64,000 nt of DNA, taken from JASMTM01 sp046483075 (GTDB taxonomy: Bacteria; Thermotogota; Thermotogae; Petrotogales; Kosmotogaceae). Both the position numbers and the translations under genes were made by a program. The notes under the pieces were generated by a model. The model made no database searches. It was not told the origin of the DNA and saw nothing but the letters and a program-made list of their open reading frames with translations. The DNA lies in NCBI GenBank assembly GCA_046483075.1, contig JAWODV010000042.1, positions 80,250-144,249 on the forward strand, in the 5' to 3' direction. Within the stretch, counting starts at the first letter, position 1. Each line of letters starts with the position of its first letter. Positions 26,439 through 35,716 of the stretch are shown in pieces.

Positions 26439-27335
26439 TCACTCCCCGACACTTTTTTGTCCAGGTTCAATTGTACGGCCTTTCACTCCGTTCAAACCAT
26501 CATTCATACCTTTTTTTGCAAAGGGTACAACCTCTGGTTTGACTATTTTCCAGATAAGGAGGTCAAAACTAAAATACAATTTTAGAAAAAACTTTACAAA
26601 CCCATTGTTGTGAAACATCAAAAAGGCATTTCTGAACACATAATATACCTTCCATGCAGCCATATCCGGTTTTGAAAAACACCATCTTTGGAGTCTGTCA
26701 AGTTTAGACCAATCCCTGTGCAGTATATAGCTACCCTTTACTGTATATGTTTTGTAACCTATTTTTTTTGCTCTAAAGGTATATTCCGCATCATCATAAT
26801 AAAGAAAGAATTTTTTATCCGGAAATCCTATTTTCCCAATTACTTCAGATTTTATGAAATAACCAACAAACATCCCAAAAATTCTCATTTTTTTGCCAGG
26901 TTTGCGATTTTCTTCAACAAGTCTCTCAAATTCTTCAGGATTTGTAATCATTTGGTTTTGAAGAACTCCTATTCGCTTTTTCAATCTATCCGGCTGTGAA
27001 TTGTAGAATTCAAGCAACTTCTTGAGAGCATTTTTTGCTGGGAAGGCATCATCATCCATCAGCCATATCCAATCAACAGCATAATTATCATAAATATGGT
27101 GTATTCCACGAGAAAACCCTCCCGCTCCTCCCAGGTTCTCGCCGGTATTTAAAACCTCCAGACTATCTTTGTTTCTCTGATAATCTTCAAGAAAACTCTC
27201 TGTATCATCCGCGCTACCGTTGTTAACCACAACAACATGGTCAGGTGCCCTGGTCTGCTGAAATATCAGGTTAAGTGTTTTTTCAAGTAAGTCTCTACGA
27301 TTAAAGGTTACTACCAGTGCTGCAATTTTTGACAT
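26439..27335 (-). CDS. Family 2 glycosyltransferase, possible galactofuranosyltransferase
   Basis: A 298-residue GT-A enzyme. The N-terminus ALVVTFNRRDLLEKTL, the nucleotide-binding VVVNNGSADDTE and the WIWLMDDDAF metal motif are typical of GT2 enzymes of the GlfT/rhamnosyltransferase type. ATG is preceded by GGAGGAA. It overlaps the flippase-like gene by 35 nt and is followed by glf, whose product UDP-Galf would be the natural donor. The acceptor is unknown; a lipid-linked or surface glycan is inferred. Confidence 0.88.
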   Translation of the reverse strand: MSKIAALVVTFNRRDLLEKTLNLIFQQTRAPDHVVVVNNGSADDTESFLEDYQRNKDSLEVLNTGENLGGAGGFSRGIHHIYDNYAVDWIWLMDDDAFPAKNALKKLLEFYNSQPDRLKKRIGVLQNQMITNPEEFERLVEENRKPGKKMRIFGMFVGYFIKSEVIGKIGFPDKKFFLYYDDAEYTFRAKKIGYKTYTVKGSYILHRDWSKLDRLQRWCFSKPDMAAWKVYYVFRNAFLMFHNNGFVKFFLKLYFSFDLLIWKIVKPEVVPFAKKGMNDGLNGVKGRTIEPGQKSVGE

Positions 27336-28386
27336 TCGAAGATTTCCTCCAGAAATTATGAATTACTAAATAAATTATCTCAAAGAATATGTGAAAGTAA
27401 AATGTAGCGAAACGCCAGACAATAACACCTGCCACAATCTTCGATGGATTGAAAGCGAGTCCGCTAAGTACAAGATTGTAGACACCTTCTACACTTCCGC
27501 TAGCTCCGGGACTGGGTATATAGTAAACCACGAGGTTCAGTGTAAGAAACAGTAAAAACAAATCCCAGATACCTATATTGATTCCACCAACCATATTCAA
27601 AACAACATAAAGAGAAAGCGCTTGAAAGAAAATCACCGTGCCCCCCAGTAAAAGATCCACGAGAATAAAAAAGATTTTTTTGTTCCAGAGAAAAGCAATA
27701 CTTTTTTCAAATTTCGCAACCCATTTTTCAAAGGATTCAAGCAGTTCTTCTTTTTTTAAAATCTTTCTCAGAAATTTCCCAATAAATGTTCTATCAACAA
27801 ACGCCAATAAATGATAAAGCACCCGAGGTTTCCACAGAAGTAAACCAAAAATAAAAACCGTAGAAGCTGCCACAATCAAGCCAAGGATAATGAACTTTGA
27901 TGCTATTCCTCCACTCATTCTTAACAAAGATAGTATAGTTTTCAAAAATAATATCACGGTTACAGTTGAAAAAATCAGAAACTCAGTGAACCTCGACATA
28001 AAAATATTTGTGGCATCTTCTGAATTCACACCAATTGTGGTTAAGTGATACGCCTGAAAAGGTTGCCCTCCGCTTGCCATAGGGGTTAGATTAGACACAA
28101 AATAACCTACTATGCTGTTGTACATCGCATCGTTCAGCGAAATTTGAATTCTTAGCTGGGAAGTTATCAATTTCAGCCTGATTGTATCTATTACATAGAT
28201 AACTGAAAAAATTAAAAATGGATAGAGTAGTATCTTATAATTGACAGCTTTTAATACAGCAATTACTTCTTTAATATCAAAAATAAATGAAATAACTATA
28301 TTAACAACCAGTCCTATGGCTAAAACCAGTAAGACCGTCCAGAATATATTTTTTCTACTGCTGGTTAGTTCCTTTCCTGTTTTCAT
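27301..28386 (-). CDS. Flippase-like integral membrane protein (UPF0104/AglD family)
   Basis: A 361-residue polytopic membrane protein with about eight hydrophobic segments. SNLTPMASGGQPFQAYHL and YYIPSPGASGSVEGVY are the two conserved loops of the lysylphosphatidylglycerol-synthetase-TM/AglD (UPF0104) family. Related proteins occur beside glycosyltransferases and may move or bind lipid-linked sugars. ATG is preceded by GGAGGAACT. It sits between GT4 and GT2 genes, supporting a role in glycolipid or lipid-linked glycan assembly. Confidence 0.85.
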   Translation of the reverse strand: MKTGKELTSSRKNIFWTVLLVLAIGLVVNIVISFIFDIKEVIAVLKAVNYKILLYPFLIFSVIYVIDTIRLKLITSQLRIQISLNDAMYNSIVGYFVSNLTPMASGGQPFQAYHLTTIGVNSEDATNIFMSRFTEFLIFSTVTVILFLKTILSLLRMSGGIASKFIILGLIVAASTVFIFGLLLWKPRVLYHLLAFVDRTFIGKFLRKILKKEELLESFEKWVAKFEKSIAFLWNKKIFFILVDLLLGGTVIFFQALSLYVVLNMVGGINIGIWDLFLLFLTLNLVVYYIPSPGASGSVEGVYNLVLSGLAFNPSKIVAGVIVWRFATFYFHIFFEIIYLVIHNFWRKSSNVKNCSTGSNL

Positions 28387-28398
28387 AGTTCCTCCACA

Positions 28399-29568
28399 CT
28401 AATTGATTGGAAACCCTTCTTTTACTTTCTTATAAAGCTTTAGAGTGTTTTCTGTAAACCGATCAACAGTGTATTCTCCAGACATTTCATAGGATTTCTT
28501 TGACATCCTGGTTTTAATATCTTCGTTTTCCAGAATAGTCTTCATACCTTTCCACATTTCCTTCTTGGACTTGTATTTGTAACCATTAACATCGTTTATA
28601 ACCATATTTTTTATGCTTGAATCATCATATGCTACTACAGGCAATTTGCTTGCCATGGCTTCAATAAACGTTATAGGATGTATCTCCGTATGAGAAGCAC
28701 TTATAAAAATATCCGAAGAACGATAAGCAAGACTTATTTCGTCTGGCCAGTCTAAATAACCTGTAAAGATCACATTTTCAGAAACACCAAGCTCAGAAGC
28801 TAAAAGCTCAAAGTTCTTTTTTTCTGGTCCATCTCCAACAAGCAATAATTTAACATCCAGAATAAATTCAGATAAATGTTTAATATTATAGATTAAATTA
28901 TCCACGCTTTTTTCTTTGCCCATTCTCCCCACAAATATCATTACTTTCTCTTTTTCTTTAATCCCAAAACGTTTTCGAAATCCCTTTCGTTTTTCTTCGT
29001 CATCTTCAGGCATATCATAAAAGGAAGAAAGATCAATACCGTTAGGTACTACAGTCACAGGTGTTTTATCGTAATAATTTAAGAGAAGTTTTTTTACCTT
29101 TACAGATGGAGCTATTAGCATATTCGATGCTCTACAGATAACACTTAACCAGTAATCAAACAAATCCTTCATAAGATATTCAACTAGCGGGGAATAATAT
29201 CTTACATATTCATCGTACATAGTATGCATCGTGTGAACCATGGGTACTTTGTATTTTTTTGCCACCTGGACAGCCTGAACCCACATAGAAAATTCTGTAT
29301 GTGTATGAATAATGTCAAGTTCAAGGTTCTTTACCTTGTTTTGCAAAGATAATGATAATGGTGTTCCAATTCTATGTTGAGGTTCTCTAAAAAATCTCAT
29401 CGACGGTACGCGAATAATATTATCTTTACTATCTGCATTGGGATGCTTTATGGTAAAAATATAGACATTGTGTCCTCGTTCCTTCAAACCCTTTTCAAGA
29501 TTTCTAATAACAGTTACAACGCCATTTATCTGTGGAAGATAAGTATCGGTAAAAATTCCAATGTTCAT
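28399..29568 (-). CDS. Family 4 glycosyltransferase (diacylglycerol glucosyltransferase-like)
   Basis: A 389-residue GT-B enzyme. MNIGIFTDTYLPQINGVVTV and the HTHTEFSMWVQA segment resemble 1,2-diacylglycerol 3-glucosyltransferases, and the C-terminal donor site shows FVGRMGKEKSVDNLI and ISASHTEIHPITFIEAMAS (EX7E-like). Thermotogota membranes contain glycolipids, so glycosyl-diacylglycerol synthesis is a reasonable role. No Shine-Dalgarno sequence is evident before the ATG. An inverted repeat, GGCATTA (29577-29583) with TAATGCC (29602-29608), lies just upstream. Confidence 0.85.
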   Translation of the reverse strand: MNIGIFTDTYLPQINGVVTVIRNLEKGLKERGHNVYIFTIKHPNADSKDNIIRVPSMRFFREPQHRIGTPLSLSLQNKVKNLELDIIHTHTEFSMWVQAVQVAKKYKVPMVHTMHTMYDEYVRYYSPLVEYLMKDLFDYWLSVICRASNMLIAPSVKVKKLLLNYYDKTPVTVVPNGIDLSSFYDMPEDDEEKRKGFRKRFGIKEKEKVMIFVGRMGKEKSVDNLIYNIKHLSEFILDVKLLLVGDGPEKKNFELLASELGVSENVIFTGYLDWPDEISLAYRSSDIFISASHTEIHPITFIEAMASKLPVVAYDDSSIKNMVINDVNGYKYKSKKEMWKGMKTILENEDIKTRMSKKSYEMSGEYTVDRFTENTLKLYKKVKEGFPIN

Positions 29569-29698
29569 GTTTTTTCGGCATTAACAAGCATTACAGTAAA
29601 CTAATGCCTTATCCCCCTTTCATCTTACTTAAAGGATTAATAAATGAATTCCCCCGGAAATTTCTATTTTAAAGAAACAACATGAACAACTCTTTGAT

Positions 29699-31264
29699 TT
29701 ATTGTTGTTCAGTTGTGCTTTTTTCCCGGTTAATCGGTATGTAATGTTTTTTTCGATTACCTTTTTTTGCTACCGCCACTAACAACACGGTAACACCCAA
29801 AAATATCCATGGTGTGGTTGAACCAAAACTTGCATAGATACTTTTGCTCTTTGCTGGAATATATTCAAATAAATCAATTATGTACTCTTCATCGTTTTCA
29901 AATATTGATGGTAAACGTTTTAAAACCCTACCATAGGGATCAATAATTCCTGTAAATCCTGTATTTGATACCTGTACAACATACATTCTACTTTCTATAG
30001 CTCTCATTCTGGCTTTTGAAAAATGCTGTATTAAGCCCGTTTTTATATTGAACCAACCATCATTTGTAGATATGACCAATAATTCTGCCCCTTTATTAAC
30101 CAGATGTCGTGACACTCCAGGATAATAGGAATCAAAACAAATCTGTGCACCTATTTTCTGTTCTTTCATATCAAAAATGGTGTACTCGTCTCCAGCACTA
30201 AAGAAATCGAGAAATTTTAGAAAATTGAATATGCCAAAAATTGATGGATAAGGTAAGAACTCTGCAAATGGACTCAATCTTACCTTTGCATAGTAATCTT
30301 CACTAAAACCTTTATTACTTACTACCCGCAGTTGATTGTAATTATTCTCACCGTAAATGGGAAAACCGACAAGCAATTCTAAATCTTTTTCCTCCACAAT
30401 ATTGAGTAGTTCATCACCAAATGTTGAATTCCTAATATCAAACATGAAGGTTGCTTCAGGCATAATTACGACACTATCTTCATTAACTTCATCTAAAGCA
30501 TTCTTCACAACTCTAAAAACTTCATCAGTTGAATCGCTATATTTAAGTGACTGGCTAAAATTTGTTTGAATTACTGCAATCTGCTTCTTACCATTGAACT
30601 GAAAGATATTTGCTTGAACAAAACGATTTATTACACCATTTACTATAAAAACCAGACCAAGAGTTACAACCACAGTAATCAGCTTTGTTTTAAGAGAATT
30701 AATCTTTTCAAGTTGATAGAAAAGTACCATATTAAATAAAACAACTAAGAAAATCAATAAAAGAGGTCCACCAATTGAAGATAGCTGAACAATGCCTGTA
30801 TGATCAACCAGAGCATCAGACAGTCTTGCACCTGTAAATCCAAGATCTCCGACAGATCTCAGATACTCCATAAAACTGAAAAAGGTCGCTACTGTAAATA
30901 ACCATAGAATCGGCTTTTCTTTAAGAGAACGAGAAAAGAAAGAAAAGAATAAACCAAATCCAAAAAAAGGAACTGCCATAACAACACCCATCAAAAAAAA
31001 GGTTATTGCTCCTACAAAAGAAGGAAACCTGTTAAGCACCTCTGGTACATTCACAGATAAAACGGGAAATACCCAAAAATGTGCAATCATGAGATAGATA
31101 TAACCAAACAGAAAACCTGCCAGACCACCTTTAATTGGGCTTAATTTTTCTAAGGTGAAGAAAAGGGGAACGAGTGCAAACCAGATCAGACCTCCCCAAA
31201 GCATACCGGGCATTGAGAGGGCAACTAATATAGATGATATTACAATACCTGGCAACTCAATCAT
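29699..31264 (-). CDS. lnt: Apolipoprotein N-acyltransferase
   Basis: A 521-residue membrane enzyme that adds the third acyl chain to lipoproteins. Several N-terminal helices precede a nitrilase-like domain. Catalytic triad candidates are the glutamate of VVIMPEATF, the lysine of YYAKVRLSPFAEFLPYP and the cysteine of GAQICFDSYYPG. A final helix lies near residues 485-505. Lnt marks a diderm envelope, as expected for toga-bearing bacteria. Its start overlaps the HAD gene stop by 8 nt. Confidence 0.93.
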   Translation of the reverse strand: MIELPGIVISSILVALSMPGMLWGGLIWFALVPLFFTLEKLSPIKGGLAGFLFGYIYLMIAHFWVFPVLSVNVPEVLNRFPSFVGAITFFLMGVVMAVPFFGFGLFFSFFSRSLKEKPILWLFTVATFFSFMEYLRSVGDLGFTGARLSDALVDHTGIVQLSSIGGPLLLIFLVVLFNMVLFYQLEKINSLKTKLITVVVTLGLVFIVNGVINRFVQANIFQFNGKKQIAVIQTNFSQSLKYSDSTDEVFRVVKNALDEVNEDSVVIMPEATFMFDIRNSTFGDELLNIVEEKDLELLVGFPIYGENNYNQLRVVSNKGFSEDYYAKVRLSPFAEFLPYPSIFGIFNFLKFLDFFSAGDEYTIFDMKEQKIGAQICFDSYYPGVSRHLVNKGAELLVISTNDGWFNIKTGLIQHFSKARMRAIESRMYVVQVSNTGFTGIIDPYGRVLKRLPSIFENDEEYIIDLFEYIPAKSKSIYASFGSTTPWIFLGVTVLLVAVAKKGNRKKHYIPINREKSTTEQQ

Positions 31265-32090
31265 ACTCCTCTAAAATCTTTTCTATCGCTTCAGCCACAC
31301 CATTTTCATCGTTGGTTTTGCTGGTCACAAAATCAGCGTGCTTTTTAACATCATCAGGAGCATTGTTCATGGCTACAGCAAATCCAACATCCTTCATAAC
31401 GTCAAGATCATTGTAGTTATCGCCAATATATGCCACTTCATCTTTTCCAATTCCCGATACTTTACGTAAATAATTCAAACCAATTGATTTTCGTACCTCT
31501 GGACCAAAGAATTCATAAAATGAATGATCTTCAAGGATGTTATTCTTTATAATCGATATATCTTCAGAAAAATTCTCAATTTTTTCTATCACTTTCAAGA
31601 TTTTTCTTTCAGGTCCTTCCAGTGCTACTTCAACAACGCTATCATGATTAACATGATTGAGAACATTATTGGAAACTCTTATCCTGAAACGATTGTGTTC
31701 ATAGTAATTAGCATACGGAGTGTTAGGAATTTTTTCCATATGCATATCAGGAAACTCAAAAAAATCTTTGTAAAGAACGCAGTTTATATCTAACTTTTTT
31801 GCTTCTGTTATTATAGTTCTGGCATATTTTGAGTCTAACTTTATGGCTCTTAAAATCCTATTTTTGTCAGCACCATGTAAAATCAGAGCACCATTCTGGT
31901 AAACTACTGGTATATCAAGTTCCAGTTCTTCAATGTACTCTTTTGCTGATATGTAACTTCTTCCCGTTGATATGGAAACACCAATACCCTTTTTAATAGA
32001 TCTTTTCAGAGCTTTTTTATTATCGTTGCTAATTTTCTTATTATGGTTAAGCAAAGTACCATCAAGATCAATCACGATAAGCTTAATCAT
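31257..32090 (-). CDS. HAD-superfamily Cof-type phosphatase
   Basis: A 277-residue HAD hydrolase of subfamily IIB. Motif I is VIDLDGTLLN, motif II is VSISTGRSY, motif III is the lysine region near RKSIGLNYL, and motif IV is YIGDNYNDLDVM. These enzymes dephosphorylate sugar phosphates or flavin/pyridoxal phosphates; the substrate is not predictable. ATG 32090 has GGAGGATAAAT upstream; longer in-frame forms lie inside the PP-loop gene. It overlaps both neighbours by 8 nt. Confidence 0.88.
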   Translation of the reverse strand: MIKLIVIDLDGTLLNHNKKISNDNKKALKRSIKKGIGVSISTGRSYISAKEYIEELELDIPVVYQNGALILHGADKNRILRAIKLDSKYARTIITEAKKLDINCVLYKDFFEFPDMHMEKIPNTPYANYYEHNRFRIRVSNNVLNHVNHDSVVEVALEGPERKILKVIEKIENFSEDISIIKNNILEDHSFYEFFGPEVRKSIGLNYLRKVSGIGKDEVAYIGDNYNDLDVMKDVGFAVAMNNAPDDVKKHADFVTSKTNDENGVAEAIEKILEEYD

Positions 32091-33039
32091 ATTTATCCTC
32101 CAAACACTCAACGATCTGAAATGTATGCAATTTATTGTTTTTTGATTCAATCCATTCCACTTTAATCGGCAAGGCAAACTCAGGTTTTAGCCTGCCGTCA
32201 ATCACCCATTTTCTGGAATGTTCCGTTCTATACAACGCTGGGTTTGCAACTACTCTCAGTTTTACAGGATGTACAATCCATTTTACATCATGAACCCCAT
32301 CAATGCTTAATAATCTATTGGCTATGCTGTCTCTCGAGGAGTTATCTGGCAAAGGTTTAACGTTTACCAATGCAATATTTTTAGACAAAGGCCCAATTAT
32401 TTTGACATTGGCTATTTCTTTTTCATCAGTTCCTAAATGATCAAGCAAAACTTCATTGGTAGCCGCAACAGAATAACCATGAAAGGATGGATTTGACATT
32501 ATCTTTAACAAATGCTTGAGCTTACAGCCTTCTCTGATATTCCCTTCACCAATACGTGGAACACCAAAATCAAAAAAATCAAGCGCTTTTTGAACATCTT
32601 TTTTGGTCCATTTCCTTATAGGGGAATACAAATTGTCTTTTATTTTTATCCCAGTCTTTCCCCAGCTATCTGATTGATTTGCACCTGTTGCAATGATCTG
32701 ATCTTTATAGTTATCAAGCGCTGCAAATTTCGCATATCTTGTGCATCGATTGCAGGAAGGTCCATTTCTCCAGACTTTTTCCTGCATTTCTCTTCCGCAT
32801 TTAAACTCTAATTCAAGATTCAATCTTTCACTTATGCCAAGCACGTTTTCAATAGCTTTGCTGTAGGTGTAGGGTCCAAAGATGACATTTAATAGTTGTA
32901 CTTTGTCTTTTCCCAATGCTTCTTTTGCCAGTAAAGCAACAAGTGTACTATCCTTTCCACCTGAAAAAGCAACAAACATATGCCTAGAAACTTTTCTAAT
33001 TTCTTCAATCGTCTCATTTACAAGGGTTTCTATATTCAA
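32083..33039 (-). CDS. PP-loop ATPase (PAPS reductase / tRNA thiolation-like)
   Basis: About 318 residues with the PP-loop VAFSGGKDSTLVALLAKEAL and a paired-cysteine segment NGPSCNRCTRYAKF, followed by IIATGANQSDSW. PP-loop enzymes adenylate a substrate before adding sulfur or nitrogen; the CxxC is reminiscent of TtcA-like and LarE-like sulfur transferases. I place the start at TTG 33039, 7 nt after GGAGG. The C-terminal 100 residues do not match a domain I know. It is the first gene of the leftward run leading to lnt. Substrate unknown. Confidence 0.75.
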   Translation of the reverse strand: MNIETLVNETIEEIRKVSRHMFVAFSGGKDSTLVALLAKEALGKDKVQLLNVIFGPYTYSKAIENVLGISERLNLELEFKCGREMQEKVWRNGPSCNRCTRYAKFAALDNYKDQIIATGANQSDSWGKTGIKIKDNLYSPIRKWTKKDVQKALDFFDFGVPRIGEGNIREGCKLKHLLKIMSNPSFHGYSVAATNEVLLDHLGTDEKEIANVKIIGPLSKNIALVNVKPLPDNSSRDSIANRLLSIDGVHDVKWIVHPVKLRVVANPALYRTEHSRKWVIDGRLKPEFALPIKVEWIESKNNKLHTFQIVECLEDKYD

Positions 33040-33104
33040 CAAGTTACCTCCATATATTTTATGTTTCAATGATAGCGTTACAGTAATATATATAAGTATA
33101 ACGT

Positions 33105-33131
33105 AAAAAAGACGGCATTTAAGCCGCCTTT
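33105..33131 (-). terminator. Terminator of the ornithine operon
   Basis: Read leftward, GGCGGC and GCCGTC pair (one G-U) around TTAAAT, flanked by AAA...TTT, and run into six T. It lies just past the oraE stop at 33147 and before the PP-loop gene. Confidence 0.82.
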
Positions 33132-33146
33132 AAAATTTCTCCTTTT

Positions 33147-35351
33147 TTATTTTACCTTTTTTATTTGTTCCTTCTTCTTTTTTACCAGGAATGTAGCCAC
33201 GTGAATTCCCTTTGTTCCTCTTCCAAAACCTGCATCCATTCCACAATTTACTGCGAGTTCATTATTAATCTGGGTTCCACCTGCAATTATCATAATTTTA
33301 TCTCTTATGCCCTTTTCTATAGCAAGCTCATGGATTTTCTTCATATTCTCAACATGGACCTCATTATGGGTGATTATTGTAGAAACGAGTATAGCATCTG
33401 CTCCTGTTTCTATAGCTGCATCAATAAACTTTTCAGGTGGTACGCTTGTTCCCAGATATGTATATTTTATTCCAAATTTCTCTATACCAGAATGTTTAAT
33501 ATCCAGTATCTCTCTTAAACCAACTGAATGTTCATCATTTCCTACCGTTCCAGCAACAACATGTATTCGATTTTTAGAAACGAACTTCGTTATCTCTTCT
33601 TCAGGCAAAACACCAGGTTTTTGAGAAAGCTTGAGCTCTTTCTTATTTATCTCAAAGGGAACCTTAGCTTTCAGTTCTATGTAAGTACCTTCCTTTGGGT
33701 GCAATGGGGTCTTATTCAGCACCGCTGGATCTTCAAGTCCAAGTTTCTTTGCTATGGCTATTGCTGCTGCTTCTGCATAATCCTGATCTTCAGGAATAGT
33801 TAAATCAAGCTGAATGATGCCATCTCCAGCCCATTCTACCTCTGGTTTGATCGTTGAATGCTTTCTTATCCTCTCAGTCTCTTTCATCCTGAGTTCAACG
33901 TTATCGGTTTCATCGAGCTCATCAATATACTGAATTTTATCTGGATTATGCAATGTACATCCACCTATCAAATCACAGGGTTTATCAAGCTCATCAGGGA
34001 TATTGTTGTTTCCGAAATGCTCGCACACTGGAGCCATATAGTCTTCATCTCTTGGTACTACACTTCCGGCTCCTATACCTCCATCTTTCTTTCTCGCTAT
34101 CCCATCACCATTTCTTTCAGGATAATATCCGTTATCGATAAAGAATGCTTCTTCAACAGCTTCAAAATATCCTCCAATTTCAAGAATTTCTTCCATCATA
34201 AGAATTGCTCTCATCTTAAGCTCTCTCATTTTTGGTCGAACATAATTGTCATTAACCTTCAAAATATCCTTTATTCCATCCAGAGCAATTAACGTGTGTT
34301 TCGCCGTTTCAACGCCTCTTACAGAATTAACATGCCATGGAACATTGCGACCTTCATCAGGTGTTATTGTTGATTGAATATCAACCGATGTTAATCGAGA
34401 AATTAAGGTATCCAAAACATGTACTCTGGTAGCGTCAAACAAATCTGATTCTATATATCGTGTATTCATTTGCGCCCTGAATTTGAAGTCTTTGAATAAT
34501 TCCCTGACCGTCAGGGCATAAATGAAATTCAATTTGAACTCCGGTGTCGGAGAAACAACAGGCGGAACCGTTGATAATGCAATATTATTTTTTTTCATAC
34601 CTGCTTTTACTGAAAAACTGCAATTTATTGCATGCTGAACAAGAAGTTCAGGCATCACCTTCCAAGCCATTTTTGCAGATGCATTAGCATTGTGAGCCCC
34701 ATCTATCTGCAGCATATCCACACTTGACATAATCTTTTTTGCTACAGCAGCATCAACAAAAGAACGTACAGGATTTATACCTCTGTAAAGTACATTATAT
34801 TGTGGATCCTGATGAGCACCGTTGACACCTTCTTCCACAAATAAAACGGCAATTTCGGGACCAGCAACACCACTAACATAACTGTGATAATTAATTGGTC
34901 TTCCAACCTCATCCTCAATTATGTCCAATGCCTTTCTTGAAGCCCTTATTTGTTTCCTTGTTATTGGGATACCGCCTATTCCCTCCGGAGTACCTTCCAT
35001 TAGCCTATCTATATGGCTTTGTCCAAGAGTTCGAATAACCATTATATGGTCAGCTCCGTGCCATGCAGCCATCCTCATTCTTCTTAAATCATTTTCGAAC
35101 CTTCCCGAAGCAATTTCTGATGTAATAACAGCATCCGGTTGAGGATCTATATTTCCAAAGTAATGCGCTGCAGGAAGTGGAATACTTTTTTCCATGGGTT
35201 CGCTAATTTGATCATATATGAAATTGCCTACTTTTGTCCCCTTGGGAAGACATTTTCTCCAGGTCCAACCCTTTCTTCGGGGCCTGTAATGATCCAGGTC
35301 CTTCAAAATCTCATCTATATTAAGTTTTTTGTTCTCCGGTAGCTGCATCAT
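33147..35351 (-). CDS. oraE: D-ornithine 4,5-aminomutase, large subunit
   Basis: A 734-residue adenosylcobalamin- and PLP-dependent mutase subunit converting D-ornithine to 2,4-diaminopentanoate. The N-terminal TIM-barrel part includes MEGTPEGIGGIPITRKQIRA. The C-terminal Rossmann domain has the base-off cobalamin motif DEHSVG with H608 as predicted cobalt ligand, then the GTSVPPEKFIDAA and AGGTQINNEL segments. The length equals that of characterised OraE. ATG at 35351 and 35348 are both possible; the oraS stop overlaps. It is the last gene of the operon. Confidence 0.95.
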   Translation of the reverse strand: MMQLPENKKLNIDEILKDLDHYRPRRKGWTWRKCLPKGTKVGNFIYDQISEPMEKSIPLPAAHYFGNIDPQPDAVITSEIASGRFENDLRRMRMAAWHGADHIMVIRTLGQSHIDRLMEGTPEGIGGIPITRKQIRASRKALDIIEDEVGRPINYHSYVSGVAGPEIAVLFVEEGVNGAHQDPQYNVLYRGINPVRSFVDAAVAKKIMSSVDMLQIDGAHNANASAKMAWKVMPELLVQHAINCSFSVKAGMKKNNIALSTVPPVVSPTPEFKLNFIYALTVRELFKDFKFRAQMNTRYIESDLFDATRVHVLDTLISRLTSVDIQSTITPDEGRNVPWHVNSVRGVETAKHTLIALDGIKDILKVNDNYVRPKMRELKMRAILMMEEILEIGGYFEAVEEAFFIDNGYYPERNGDGIARKKDGGIGAGSVVPRDEDYMAPVCEHFGNNNIPDELDKPCDLIGGCTLHNPDKIQYIDELDETDNVELRMKETERIRKHSTIKPEVEWAGDGIIQLDLTIPEDQDYAEAAAIAIAKKLGLEDPAVLNKTPLHPKEGTYIELKAKVPFEINKKELKLSQKPGVLPEEEITKFVSKNRIHVVAGTVGNDEHSVGLREILDIKHSGIEKFGIKYTYLGTSVPPEKFIDAAIETGADAILVSTIITHNEVHVENMKKIHELAIEKGIRDKIMIIAGGTQINNELAVNCGMDAGFGRGTKGIHVATFLVKKKKEQIKKVK

Positions 35352-35716
35352 TTCACCCCCTTAAATTCCTGCTCAACAAGATCCCACAACTCACCTGAAG
35401 CGAGTTTTCTGCCAGTTTGAATAATATCTCCACCGGTAACTTTAGATATTTTATATACTATATGACCTGCTCCTTTTCCTAGCAGGCCCAACTCAACCAG
35501 TTTGTCAACAATTGCTTTTGATTCAAGACTGTTGAATCCCATTCGCAGTAATACAGAACGCTCAATTGAAGGGGAAGTATGATCCTTAGCCAAATTAACC
35601 AAAGGCTCAGTAATGCGATCTGCAAGTTCCCAAAAATATCTGTCCAGCTCTTCATCACTCATTTCTCTAAGATGTTTGCTCCTGGTTTTGAAATTATCCC
35701 GTCCCTGCTTAGCCAT
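35348..35716 (-). CDS. oraS: D-ornithine 4,5-aminomutase, small subunit
   Basis: A 122-residue subunit that stabilises OraE and completes the alpha2-beta2 mutase. Conserved parts include LREMSDEELDRYFWELAD and ERSVLLRMGFNSLESKAIV. GGAGG lies upstream of the ATG, and it overlaps ortB by 8 nt and oraE by 4 nt. The identity rests on sequence resemblance and its fixed place directly before oraE. Confidence 0.94.
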   Translation of the reverse strand: MAKQGRDNFKTRSKHLREMSDEELDRYFWELADRITEPLVNLAKDHTSPSIERSVLLRMGFNSLESKAIVDKLVELGLLGKGAGHIVYKISKVTGGDIIQTGRKLASGELWDLVEQEFKGVK

